A DNA stretch of 64,000 nt from Halobacillus amylolyticus. GTDB taxonomy: Bacteria; Bacillota; Bacilli; Bacillales; Halobacillaceae. The stretch lies in assembly GCF_022921115.1 (NCBI RefSeq), contig NZ_CP095075.1, positions 372,001 to 436,000 on the forward strand. The letters are read 5' to 3'. The notes under the pieces are model-generated. The model saw only the letters and a list, made by a program, of their open reading frames with translations, did no database searches and was not told where the DNA came from. The position numbers and the translations under genes are program-made. This document shows, one piece after another, positions 48,089 through 56,142 of this stretch (its first letter is position 1; each line of letters begins with the position of its first letter).

Positions 48089-49033
48089 ATGATTAGAAAA
48101 AAGAGAAAACGGCCAATAAGACTTTTAAAACAAGGGGCGTTAGTAAGTAGAGTATTAGCGGATCAGTCAAAGGTATCTCTAATCGAAAAAGATTATGCAA
48201 CATCACTGGCAGGTTTTCGAGGGGAAGAATCCATAGATTATCATCTTAAGTTTTTATCAAAAGAAGCTCACATCCTTCATGATCTAAGATTACCAATTGA
48301 AGATTACTTCGTTCAAATGGATACGTTATTGATAACTCCAAAATTCCTAACCATCATCGAGGTTAAAAATATCGCAGGTAAACTCACTTTTGATGAAGAA
48401 CGGCATCAATTGGTTCGTTCGCATGATGGAAAAGAAGAGGGCTTTCTCGATCCCCTTATCCAAGTAAAAAGGCAGAAACTTCACCTTCAAAAGTGGCTCC
48501 GTTCAAATTCTGTGCTTACTCCCCCGATTGAAACCTTAATTGTCATTAGTAAAAATTCCACAATTCTAGATACAACAAACGAGTCAGTCATTCACAACGC
48601 TTATCTCCCATTTAAAATGAAAGAACTGCAGGATAAGTATAGAGAACATTTGCTTACTTCAAGGGAAATGGAGCAACTATGCGTTAAATTAATCGCCTGC
48701 GATACTCCATCCGATATCAATATTCTTCATTACTATGGCTTGAATGAACAAAACATTCGCAAAGGGATTCACTGTCCTAACTGCCTAGCTACTTCTATGC
48801 AAAGAAAACATGGGAAGTGGTTTTGCCAGGTCTGCAGGTTTGAGTCAGTTGAAGCCCACCTCCCGGCTTTAAAGGATTACTCCCTTCTTATAAAACCAAA
48901 AATCACAAATAGTGAGTTACGCGACTTTCTCCAGTTTTCGTCTCGAAGTATCGCCACATCAATTTTAAGATCAATGAACTTACCCACGTATGGAATGACA
49001 AAAGGGAGGGTATATGACTTGAAAAAATTGTAA
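48089..49033 (+). CDS. NERD-domain protein with zinc ribbon and putative C-terminal HTH
   Basis: A 314-residue protein. The N-terminal half carries a nuclease-related (NERD) domain with FRGEESIDYHL, QMDTLLITPKFLTIIEVKN and GKL, keeping the Glu, Asp and E-x-K residues of the PD-(D/E)xK fold. A zinc ribbon follows (HCPNCLATS...WFCQVC, residues ~230-250). The last ~45 residues (ITNSELRDFL to GMTKGRVYDL) look like a winged-helix DNA-binding segment. ATG 48089 follows GAAGGAG. Repeat arrays stand on both sides. Function is unknown; DNA binding and cleavage are inferred from the folds. Confidence 0.87.
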   Translation: MIRKKRKRPIRLLKQGALVSRVLADQSKVSLIEKDYATSLAGFRGEESIDYHLKFLSKEAHILHDLRLPIEDYFVQMDTLLITPKFLTIIEVKNIAGKLTFDEERHQLVRSHDGKEEGFLDPLIQVKRQKLHLQKWLRSNSVLTPPIETLIVISKNSTILDTTNESVIHNAYLPFKMKELQDKYREHLLTSREMEQLCVKLIACDTPSDINILHYYGLNEQNIRKGIHCPNCLATSMQRKHGKWFCQVCRFESVEAHLPALKDYSLLIKPKITNSELRDFLQFSSRSIATSILRSMNLPTYGMTKGRVYDLKKL

Positions 49034-49037
49034 ATAT

Positions 49038-49158
49038 GCAATTATCCAATAATATGTGCAATTAGTGCCTCAAATTGTGCAATTATCACTTATTATGTGC
49101 AATTAATTCAAATTTCGCGCAATTATCCTGTTTTTCCTGCGATTAAGTTCTTAATACC
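49038..49158 (+). repeat. Direct-repeat array downstream of the NERD gene (6 units)
   Basis: Units start at 49038, 49058, 49079, 49099, 49119 and 49139 (20-bp period, one 21). They share GCAATTAT/GCAATTAAT with the upstream array, in the same orientation; the sixth is GCGATTAAG. The first unit begins four bases after the NERD stop codon. No transcription terminator was seen for the gene apart from this array. Confidence 0.93.
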
Positions 49159-49259
49159 TCCCATTCAACCAATTGTTCCCCTCACTCGTTGCAAGTTAAT
49201 TGAAAGAACCCGAAGATCTTGGTAAAATGTTGATAATATTTAAAAAAGGAGCCATGTAT

Positions 49260-49691
49260 ATGGATTTCAATATTTATATGAATGATGTTGTCACCAAAGC
49301 ACGTGATGAGATTACCCAGGCAGGTTATTCAGAGCTAACGACAGCTGAACAAGTGGAGGAAGCTCTATCAAAGCAAGGTACGACACTTGTCATGATAAAT
49401 TCCGTTTGTGGTTGTGCTGGAGGCATTGCCCGCCCGGCAGCTTCACATGCTATCCACTATGATAAGCGCCCGGATCATTTAGTTACTGTTTTTGCTGGAC
49501 AAGATCGTGAAGCGACTGAGAGAGCGCGTCAATTCTTTGAAGGCTATCCTCCATCTTCTCCATCCTTTGCACTTATGAAGGACGGCAAGATCCAGACAAT
49601 GGTTGAGCGCCATGATATTGAAGGTTTTGAACCGATGGAAGTCATCGGTAAGCTTCAACGCAACTTTGAGGAGTATTGTAAAGAGGTATAA
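49260..49691 (+). CDS. brxB: Bacilliredoxin BrxB
   Basis: Thiol-disulfide protein that removes bacillithiol from S-bacillithiolated proteins. The DUF1094 family active site CGC is in [14 protein letters not shown] [19 protein letters not shown], and the conserved [17 protein letters not shown] and [10 protein letters not shown] follow. ATG 49260 is nine bases behind AAAGGA and gives 143 residues. ATG 49254 is also possible. It matches YqiW of B. subtilis in sequence and location. Confidence 0.96.
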   Translation: MDFNIYMNDVVTKARDEITQAGYSELTTAEQVEEALSKQGTTLVMINSVCGCAGGIARPAASHAIHYDKRPDHLVTVFAGQDREATERARQFFEGYPPSSPSFALMKDGKIQTMVERHDIEGFEPMEVIGKLQRNFEEYCKEV

Positions 49692-49705
49692 AAAATGTGT
49701 ATGAT

Positions 49706-49740
49706 AAAAGGGATCTTTGTTTAGACAAGGATCCCTTTTT
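49706..49740 (+). terminator. brxB terminator
   Basis: AAAAGGGATC (49706-49715) pairs with GATCCCTTTT (49730-49739), ending in a T-run. Confidence 0.9.
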
Positions 49741-49774
49741 ACATAGAAAGCGTTTAATTTGAGGTGACATAGGT

Positions 49775-50725
49775 TTGAAAATAGGATACCGTACGATTAA
49801 AACAGCTATTGGAACCCCTTTTGCCATCTGGATAGCTCAGCTGCTGCAAGTAGATAATTATGCTTCAGCTGGGATTCTCACCATTCTGTGCATTCAAATC
49901 ACGAGAAAGAGATCTTTTCTGTCGGCTTGGCACCGGTTCGCTGCCTGCTTCGTAGCAATGGGTTTTTCCCTTCTCTTCTTTGAACTGATTGGCTACCATC
50001 CTTTAGCGATCGGTCTAATGTTGTTTGTCTTCATTCCTGCCACAGTATGGCTGAAGATTACCCCCGGAATTGTCACGAGTTCTGTTATTATTCTACATCT
50101 TTATGGTTCAGGTGGAATTTCAGCTTCTCTTATATGGAACGAGCTACTGCTCATGCTCGTGGGGATTGGAACGGCATTACTGCTTAATGTTTATATGCCG
50201 AGTCTTGAAGGTAAGCTTGAGGAATATCAGCAACAAACGGAGGATAACTTTGCTGTAATATTGAGAGAACTGTCACGATTCCTAAAAGATGGAAATGATG
50301 GTTGGACAGGCAAAGAATTAACTGATACTGCAGCTCTTTTGGAGGAGGCAAAATCTCTTTCCTTTCGAGACGTAGAAAATCACCTGCTCCGTACCCACAA
50401 CCAGTTTTATCACTATTTTCACATGCGGACAAAGCAGTTTGAACTGCTTGAGCGCATGCTTCCGCTTGTTACCAGAATTTCAGGGCCAAATAAGCATGCG
50501 AAACGGATCGCGCAATTTTTTGAGGAGTTGGCTGAGGGCATTCACCCAGGCAACACAGCCGTGCTTTATTTACAGCAGTTAAAAGAAATGAAAGAGGATT
50601 TTAGAAATGATGAACTGCCAGTAACGAGGGACGAATTTGAAGTTAGGGCAAGTTTATTTCATTTATTGAACGAAATCGAAGAGTATTTAATTATTAAGCG
50701 CTCCTTTAAAAAGAGTGATGTATAG
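49775..50725 (+). CDS. yqjA: Aromatic acid exporter family protein (DUF939)
   Basis: A 316-residue membrane protein: four to five hydrophobic segments in residues 10-145 (ArAE_1 fold) followed by a long soluble helical C-terminal domain with ELTDTAALLEEAKSLSFRDVE. It matches Bacillus YqjA. Transport of aromatic acids or other anions is inferred from the family only. TTG 49775 is the start behind GAGGTGAC. Confidence 0.88.
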   Translation: MKIGYRTIKTAIGTPFAIWIAQLLQVDNYASAGILTILCIQITRKRSFLSAWHRFAACFVAMGFSLLFFELIGYHPLAIGLMLFVFIPATVWLKITPGIVTSSVIILHLYGSGGISASLIWNELLLMLVGIGTALLLNVYMPSLEGKLEEYQQQTEDNFAVILRELSRFLKDGNDGWTGKELTDTAALLEEAKSLSFRDVENHLLRTHNQFYHYFHMRTKQFELLERMLPLVTRISGPNKHAKRIAQFFEELAEGIHPGNTAVLYLQQLKEMKEDFRNDELPVTRDEFEVRASLFHLLNEIEEYLIIKRSFKKSDV

Positions 50726-50770
50726 TGGTTTCTTTTCTCGGGGAAACTTTGAGAAAAAGGATGACAGGCT

Positions 50771-51286
50771 ATGCAAATGATCGCCCTGATCTTAATGATG
50801 TTTAGTTCGTTTTTACCACCCTCAATTACAGAGGAACCAGTAATGCTTGTGAACAAATCATCACATGAACTTGCTGTTTACCAATCCGGAAAAGAAATAT
50901 TTCATACTAAGGCAGCTACAGGCAAAACGAAGGAATTGACACCGGAAGGACATTTTTCTATTCGTGTCAAAGCGAAGGACCCTTACTATCGGAAGAAAGA
51001 CATTCCAGGAGGAGTACCTGAAAATCCACTCGGAAGCCGCTGGATTGGTTTTGATGCAAACGGTACGGATGGGCGAATATTTGGTGTTCATGGTACGAAT
51101 CAGCCAGAGTCAATAGGAAATGCTGTATCAGCAGGTTGTATTCGTCTTACCAATGAAAAAGTTGAACAGCTTTATGAGCTTGTGGAAGAGGGGACAGAAA
51201 TTATTATTGTCGATGAATCGTCGACTTCATTTGAACAAATGTATGAGCAATGGCATAAAGGGAAACTCAAAGCGTTCTTCTCATAA
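50771..51286 (+). CDS. L,D-transpeptidase (YkuD domain), exported
   Basis: A 171-residue cell-wall enzyme with a short signal peptide (MQMIALILMMFSSFLPPSIT) and a YkuD domain. The catalytic motif is HGTNQPESIGNAVSAGCIRLTNE (His...Ser-x-Gly-Cys-x-Arg, given in part). Such enzymes make 3-3 peptidoglycan crosslinks or trim peptides outside the membrane, often in spores. The substrate lysin motif is absent. ATG 50771 follows AAGGATGACAGG. Confidence 0.93.
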   Translation: MQMIALILMMFSSFLPPSITEEPVMLVNKSSHELAVYQSGKEIFHTKAATGKTKELTPEGHFSIRVKAKDPYYRKKDIPGGVPENPLGSRWIGFDANGTDGRIFGVHGTNQPESIGNAVSAGCIRLTNEKVEQLYELVEEGTEIIIVDESSTSFEQMYEQWHKGKLKAFFS

Positions 51287-51291
51287 AATAA

Positions 51292-51334
51292 GCCGCAAGC
51301 TAAGTAAATTTACACTTAACTTGCGGCGTTTTAT
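51292..51334 (+). terminator. Terminator of the L,D-transpeptidase gene
   Basis: GCCGCAAG (51292-51299) with inner TAAGT pairs with ACTTA and CTTGCGGC (51320-51327), then TTTT. Confidence 0.88.
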
Positions 51335-51384
51335 TTGCCTAGGAAGTTATAAAAATTTGCCTGTGGATAAGCTTACATGAAGTT

Positions 51385-51574
51385 AGCCACATCCAGCTTC
51401 AGCGCCCAGACACTCGAGACATAAGTCAATCGCCTCCGTGGAGGAAAACCACTCCACTGCGCCGCTCGTCTTGGGCCCGCAGGACGCGGGTCAGTTCGAC
51501 GTTGGCACAGGACGTGCCGTTTTTAGTCGAACTTCCTCTGTCGTGTCTACCGGGGCGCTAGCGCTTTTGTTCTT
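51385..51574. repeat. Dispersed, highly structured repeat
   Basis: A GC-rich, non-coding block unlike its neighbours. Inner palindromes are CCTCCGTGGAGG, CCCGC/GCGGG, and GTTCGAC (51495) with GTCGAAC (51527) enclosing GGCAC/GTGCC. It ends in GGGGCGCTAGCGCTTTTGTTCTTA, related to the repeat end after spoIIIAH (17805) in the opposite orientation. Both copies abut a stop codon (here that of prli42). Open frames through it are accidental. Confidence 0.6.
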
Positions 51575-51692
51575 ACATAAAGAAAGACGCTCCGGCAAGA
51601 AGAGAGGAGAGAACCATTGAAAGAATCATCACATAAATGATCGCCTTCATCCGGCGCTCGCGCTTGGATTTTTTTTTCTTAGAATGAGCCAA
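51573..51692 (-). CDS. prli42: Stressosome-associated membrane miniprotein Prli42
   Basis: A 39-residue minus-strand gene. TTG start at 51690-51692 behind the very strong AAAAGGAGGTC. The product MAHSKKKKSKRERRMKAIIY continues into one membrane helix rich in Met/Leu/Ser and ends in LLAGASFFM. The basic N-tail plus single helix ending SxLLAGxSxF is the Prli42 pattern (31 residues in Listeria), where it anchors the stressosome. Its N-terminal tail is longer here. The gene is too short for usual gene finders. Confidence 0.85.
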   Translation of the reverse strand: MAHSKKKKSKRERRMKAIIYVMILSMVLSSLLAGASFFM

Positions 51693-51808
51693 GGTAAAAT
51701 GACCTCCTTTTAACAATATCCTATAAACATTTTACATGGAACCTGTGGTTTGGACAAGGGAAGAAAATCATATACAATAGAATTGTGAATTCTAATAATT
51801 TTTAAAAA

Positions 51809-51822
51809 CGTAAGCGCTTTAT
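51809..51822 (+). promoter_or_regulatory. Possible cre (CcpA) site upstream of the mutase operon
   Basis: CGTAAGCGCTTTAT matches 11 of 14 positions of the catabolite response element. It lies 48 bp before mutB. Repression by carbon catabolite control would suit a propionyl-CoA pathway. Confidence 0.4.
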
Positions 51823-51869
51823 ATTTGGTATGCTAGAGGGGAAGATTTTTCAAGTGGGGAGGAGACAGT

Positions 51870-53525
51870 ATGAATCAATCAAATAACTATCAACGAATTA
51901 AAGATAACTGGAAACACGATGTAAAAAAAACAGAACAACGTTTCCCAGAACGAAAGCAAACTTTTACGACTAGTTCAGAACTTGAGATTAATCGTCTATA
52001 CACACCCAAAGAATCGAGTGAGACTTATACAGAAGAACTAGGTTTTCCGGGGCAATTCCCGTATACCAGGGGAATACAACCGACCATGTATCGTAGTAGG
52101 TACTGGACAATGCGCCAATATGCCGGGTTTGGTTCGGCAGAAGAAACGAATGAACGGTTTAGATATTTATTAGCACAAGGACAAACAGGGCTATCTGTTG
52201 CCTTCGACTTACCTACTCAAATTGGTTATGACTCTGATGATCCGATGGCAGAAGGGGAAGTGGGTAAGGTTGGAGTGGCAATTGATACACTGTTAGACAT
52301 GGAACGTCTTTTTGACCAAATCCCGTTAGACAAGGTGAGTACGTCCATGACGATCAATGCTCCAGCATCGATTTTATTAGCGATGTACATTGCTGTCGGG
52401 GAAAAGCAAGGGGTGAGTCCAGAAAAATTAACAGGTACGATTCAAAACGATATCTTAAAAGAATATATCGCACGGGGTACATATATTTACCCGCCGAAGC
52501 CGTCTATGCGTCTGATCACAGACATTTTTGGCTATTGCCATGAGCAGTTGCCAAAATTCAATACCATAAGCATCTCAGGGTACCATATCCGTGAGGCAGG
52601 CTCGACAGCTGTTCAAGAGGTGGCATTTACAATCGCGAATGGGATGGCCTATGTGGATGCAGCCATTGAATCTGGACTTGAGGTTGATCAATTTGCACCA
52701 AGGTTGGCCTTCTTCTTTAATGCACACAATCAATTTTTTGAAGAAGCGGCCAAGTTTCGCGCAGCAAGACGAATTTGGGCAAAGATTATGAAGGATCATT
52801 ATAAAGCAGAAAATCCGAAAAGCTGGAAGCTTCGATTTCATACACAAACAGGCGGGAGTACGTTAACCGCACAACAGCCGGATAACAATATTGTTCGAGT
52901 AACTGTTCAAGCTTTGTCAGCGGTTATGGGGGGAACGCAAAGCTTACATACCAATTCACGTGATGAAGCCCTGGCTTTGCCGACAGAGGACTCTGCACGG
53001 ATTGCACTAAGAACGCAGCAAATCATTGCTCAAGAAAGCGGTGTAGCAGATACGATCGATCCCCTGGGCGGTTCTTATTATGTAGAGGCATTGACGGATG
53101 AAATTGAAGAGGAGGTCAACAAGTATCTTGAACGTATTAAAGAACTGGGTGGAGCGGTCCAAGCTGTTGAGGAAGGATTTATGCAAAGGGAAATCCACCA
53201 GACGGCATATGAAGCGCAGAAACGCATTGAGTCCAACGAGGATATTGTTGTTGGATTAAACGATTATAAGTTGGAGGAAGAGGTTAATCCAGACTTACTA
53301 CGGGTTGATGAAGCATTAGAAACGGATCAAATTGAAAAAACTGAACAAGTCCGAAATTCACGTAATCAAACAGAGGTAGACGAATGCCTCAAAGGGCTCA
53401 AACAAGCAGCGAAAACAAATGAAAATGTCATGCCGCATATCGTTGCGGCTGTCAGGGTTTATGCAACAGTAGGTGAAATTGCGAATGTACTTCGTGACGA
53501 ATTTGGAGAATATACAGGAGTGTAG
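51870..53525 (+). CDS. Methylmalonyl-CoA mutase, large catalytic chain without B12 domain
   Basis: TIM-barrel catalytic chain (551 residues) of acyl-CoA mutase. The substrate-binding segments [20 protein letters not shown] and [12 protein letters not shown] are conserved, as are [14 protein letters not shown] and [10 protein letters not shown]. The C-terminal cobalamin domain of the usual ~700-residue mutase is encoded by the next gene, so the enzyme is split, as in several Bacillaceae and archaea. ATG 51870 follows GGGGAGGAG. The YTRG active-site tyrosine favours methylmalonyl-CoA over isobutyryl-CoA. Confidence 0.93.
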   Translation: MNQSNNYQRIKDNWKHDVKKTEQRFPERKQTFTTSSELEINRLYTPKESSETYTEELGFPGQFPYTRGIQPTMYRSRYWTMRQYAGFGSAEETNERFRYLLAQGQTGLSVAFDLPTQIGYDSDDPMAEGEVGKVGVAIDTLLDMERLFDQIPLDKVSTSMTINAPASILLAMYIAVGEKQGVSPEKLTGTIQNDILKEYIARGTYIYPPKPSMRLITDIFGYCHEQLPKFNTISISGYHIREAGSTAVQEVAFTIANGMAYVDAAIESGLEVDQFAPRLAFFFNAHNQFFEEAAKFRAARRIWAKIMKDHYKAENPKSWKLRFHTQTGGSTLTAQQPDNNIVRVTVQALSAVMGGTQSLHTNSRDEALALPTEDSARIALRTQQIIAQESGVADTIDPLGGSYYVEALTDEIEEEVNKYLERIKELGGAVQAVEEGFMQREIHQTAYEAQKRIESNEDIVVGLNDYKLEEEVNPDLLRVDEALETDQIEKTEQVRNSRNQTEVDECLKGLKQAAKTNENVMPHIVAAVRVYATVGEIANVLRDEFGEYTGV

Positions 53526-53541
53526 GAAGGATGATGGACAG

Positions 53542-54354
53542 ATGAAACCAATACGCGTTCTGATTGCTAAACCAGGACTTGATGGTCATGATAGAGGAGC
53601 ACTTATTATTGCTCAAGCGTTAAGAGACCATGGGATGGAAGTTATTTATACAGGATTAAGACAATCACCCATTCAAATTGCTCGTGCTGCTGTGCAGGAA
53701 GACGTAGACGTTGTTGGCCTTTCCTCGCTATCAGGGGCTCACAATTCGCTTTTTCCTAAAGTAGTAGCTGCTTTAGAAAAGGAAGGGGCTTCAGACATTC
53801 CTGTTATTGGTGGAGGAGTTATCCCGGCTGAAGATATCCCGCATTTAGAAGAGCAGGGTGTGAAGAAAATTTTCACAAGCGGGGCTCCTACTGATGCAAC
53901 GGCGATCTATATCAAACAATTAATGAATCAGGAAACGAGAACTGCTCCGAAGAAAGTGTCCCATATTGGAATCGCTGTTGAGAACATTGAACAGTCTCTA
54001 GCTTTTTATCAACATACGCTGGGCCTTGAAGTGGAGGCAGTTGAAGAAGTAGCCTCAGAACAAGTAAGGGTAGCTTTTCTTCCCATCGGTGACACCCGGA
54101 TCGAACTGCTTGAGCCGTTAAGTGATGAATCCTCCATTCGTAAATTTATAGCAAAAAAAGGGGAAGGGATTCACCATATCGCCCTTGAGGTTGATGATAT
54201 TGCTAAAAGGCTTGAACAGTATCAGGTAGAAGGTGTACCACTGATTCATAAAGAACCAAAACAAGGTGCTCATAACAGTCAAATTGCATTTTTACATCCA
54301 AAGGCTGCAGGCGGTGTCCTTTATGAGTTAACCGAACCTAAGGGGGAGCAGTAA
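53542..54354 (+). CDS. Fusion: mutase cobalamin-binding subunit + methylmalonyl-CoA epimerase
   Basis: Residues ~1-130 form the B12-binding subunit, with the base-off signature KPGLDGHDRGALIIAQAL (D-x-H-x-x-G) and VIGGGVIPAEDI. Residues ~138-270 form a VOC-fold methylmalonyl-CoA epimerase beginning VSHIGIAVENIEQSLAFY, with metal ligands in SHIGIA (His), IHHIALEVDD (His) and VLYELTEP (Glu). A short linker (MNQETRTAPKK) joins them with no stop. ATG 53542 gives 270 residues. Racemization and rearrangement of methylmalonyl-CoA would be on one chain. Separate genes are more usual. Confidence 0.9.
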   Translation: MKPIRVLIAKPGLDGHDRGALIIAQALRDHGMEVIYTGLRQSPIQIARAAVQEDVDVVGLSSLSGAHNSLFPKVVAALEKEGASDIPVIGGGVIPAEDIPHLEEQGVKKIFTSGAPTDATAIYIKQLMNQETRTAPKKVSHIGIAVENIEQSLAFYQHTLGLEVEAVEEVASEQVRVAFLPIGDTRIELLEPLSDESSIRKFIAKKGEGIHHIALEVDDIAKRLEQYQVEGVPLIHKEPKQGAHNSQIAFLHPKAAGGVLYELTEPKGEQ

Positions 54355-54356
54355 TC

Positions 54357-55907
54357 ATGGATATTTATGATAAGATTAACGAGCTTTATGACAAAAGAAG
54401 GCAGTCCGAACTAGGTGGCGGCGACGAGCGAATTAATAGACAACATGAAAAAGGCAAGTGGACGGCGCGAGAACGAATTGACTATTTAGTTGATGAGAAC
54501 AGTTTTATTGAACTTAACCCGTTTATCGAACAACGTCAAAGTGATTTTGGCATGAATGGGAATGAGGCCCACGGGGAAGGTGTTGTAACTGGTTTTGGTA
54601 AGATTGATGGCCGAGATATTTATTTATTTGCGCAAGATTTTACCGTATATGGGGGAGCTCTTGGGGAAATGCATGCCAAAAAAATTGCTGCGGTGATGGA
54701 TCTAGCAGTGAAAAATGGCACGCCATTCATCGGGCTTAACGACTCTGGCGGCGCTCGCATTCAAGAAGGGGTGTCCTCCCTTGATGGTTATGGTCAAGTC
54801 TTTTATCGTAACTCGATCTACTCTGGAGTAATCCCGCAAATCTCTGTCATCATGGGACCATGTGCCGGCGGGGCGGTTTACTCCCCGGCAATCACTGACT
54901 TTGTCATTATGGTTGAAGAAACATCGCAAATGTTTATCACAGGACCTAAAGTAATTGAAACGGTTACTGGGGAACAAATTTCTGCTGAGGATTTGGGAGG
55001 AGCTAACGTACATAATACGTTGAGCGGGAATGCCCATATTAAAACAGAAGATGAAGCTTCCGCCCTTGATGCTGTACGAGATCTAGTGAAATATCTGCCT
55101 GCAAATAACAAAGAAAAACCGCAGCGTATCGAGGTGAATGACGAGAAAGACGATTACCGTGCAGATTTAACAGATAAAATCCCATTTGATCCAGTTAGAC
55201 CGTATGATGTCCGTGTGATTATTGAGGAAGTGGTAGACGAAGATTCCTTTTTTGAGATCCACAAAGACTTTGCCAAGAACATTGTCGTAGGTTTCGCGCG
55301 TCTGAAAGGACAAACAGTCGGGCTAGTCTGTAACCAACCTAAATATATGGCTGGCGGCCTAGATATTGACTCAAGTGATAAAGCTGCACGTTTTATCCGT
55401 TTTTGTGATTCTTTCAATATTCCACTTATCACGTTTGAAGATGTGACCGGTTTCTTCCCTGGCATTAAGCAAGAACATGGAGGGATCATTCGTCATGGAG
55501 CGAAAATTTTATATGCCTATTCAGAGGCAACTGTCCCTAAACTGACTGTTATCACCCGTAAGGCTTATGGTGGTGCGTATGTAGCTCTTAATAGTAAATC
55601 GATTGGCGCAGATTTAGTTTATGCTTGGCCAAATGCTGAAATTGCTGTTATGGGGCCAGAGGGGGCTGCAAACATTATTTTCGCAAAAGAAATCAAAGAT
55701 AGCGAGAATCCTGAAGAAACTAGACAGAATAAAATTAATGAATACCGTGAACGCTTTGCAAATCCCTATGTAGCTGCTGGGCTCGGTATGGTTGACGACG
55801 TGATCGATCCTAGAGAAACAAGAATTACCCTTATCAATGCACTTGATATGCTGAAAAATAAGCAAGAAGACCGCCCCTATAAAAAACATGGCAATATTCC
55901 TCTCTAA
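54357..55907 (+). CDS. Acyl-CoA (propionyl-CoA) carboxylase beta chain
   Basis: Carboxyltransferase subunit (516 residues) with both crotonase-like halves: N-terminal GLNDSGGARIQEGVSSLDGYG and GPCAGGAVYSPA, C-terminal PKYMAGGLDIDSSDKAARF and RKAYGGAYVALNSK. With a biotin carboxylase/carrier from elsewhere it would carboxylate propionyl-CoA to methylmalonyl-CoA. No carboxylase or carrier gene is adjacent. It starts two bases after the fusion gene. It matches YqjD in B. subtilis. Confidence 0.93.
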   Translation: MDIYDKINELYDKRRQSELGGGDERINRQHEKGKWTARERIDYLVDENSFIELNPFIEQRQSDFGMNGNEAHGEGVVTGFGKIDGRDIYLFAQDFTVYGGALGEMHAKKIAAVMDLAVKNGTPFIGLNDSGGARIQEGVSSLDGYGQVFYRNSIYSGVIPQISVIMGPCAGGAVYSPAITDFVIMVEETSQMFITGPKVIETVTGEQISAEDLGGANVHNTLSGNAHIKTEDEASALDAVRDLVKYLPANNKEKPQRIEVNDEKDDYRADLTDKIPFDPVRPYDVRVIIEEVVDEDSFFEIHKDFAKNIVVGFARLKGQTVGLVCNQPKYMAGGLDIDSSDKAARFIRFCDSFNIPLITFEDVTGFFPGIKQEHGGIIRHGAKILYAYSEATVPKLTVITRKAYGGAYVALNSKSIGADLVYAWPNAEIAVMGPEGAANIIFAKEIKDSENPEETRQNKINEYRERFANPYVAAGLGMVDDVIDPRETRITLINALDMLKNKQEDRPYKKHGNIPL

Positions 55908-55944
55908 TTGACACGTAAGTGCTGTTTGAGCTAACGTACTAAGA

Positions 55945-56100
55945 GTGAGTGTTCAAAAAGTTGCCAAATTAGAAGCAAGAAGGTAGAGGCGGCGTAGCTT
56001 TGAGCAACGGAACGTATGCTTATTGATACGTGAGTAGCGGAAAAGCAAGCCAACGAAGAGATTCGTCGCTTATCATTTGGTGACTTTTTGAACATCCTCT
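55945..56100 (-). mobile_element. MITE-like element, copy B (inverted relative to copy A)
   Basis: TIRs GTTCAAAAAGT (55951-55961) and ACTTTTTGAAC (56083-56093). The reverse complement matches copy A (42944-43097) almost base for base, including outer flanks. It is non-coding and sits between the carboxylase gene and the M20 peptidase gene. Confidence 0.88.
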
Positions 56101-56142
56101 AAGAGGAATAAGTTTTTACATATACTTTGTCTGGAGGTTGAA

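Noticed and set aside
47921..49158. CRISPR array
   Set aside because: The period is only 20 bp with a ~9-base conserved part and no unique spacers of CRISPR length. No cas genes are nearby, and the units lie on both sides of one gene.
51438..51620. 60-residue open frame
   Set aside because: It lies inside the structured dispersed repeat, overlaps prli42 on the other strand and has no ribosome site.
42944..56100. Composite transposon
   Set aside because: No transposase in or between the copies, and the enclosed genes are ordinary, collinear core metabolism.
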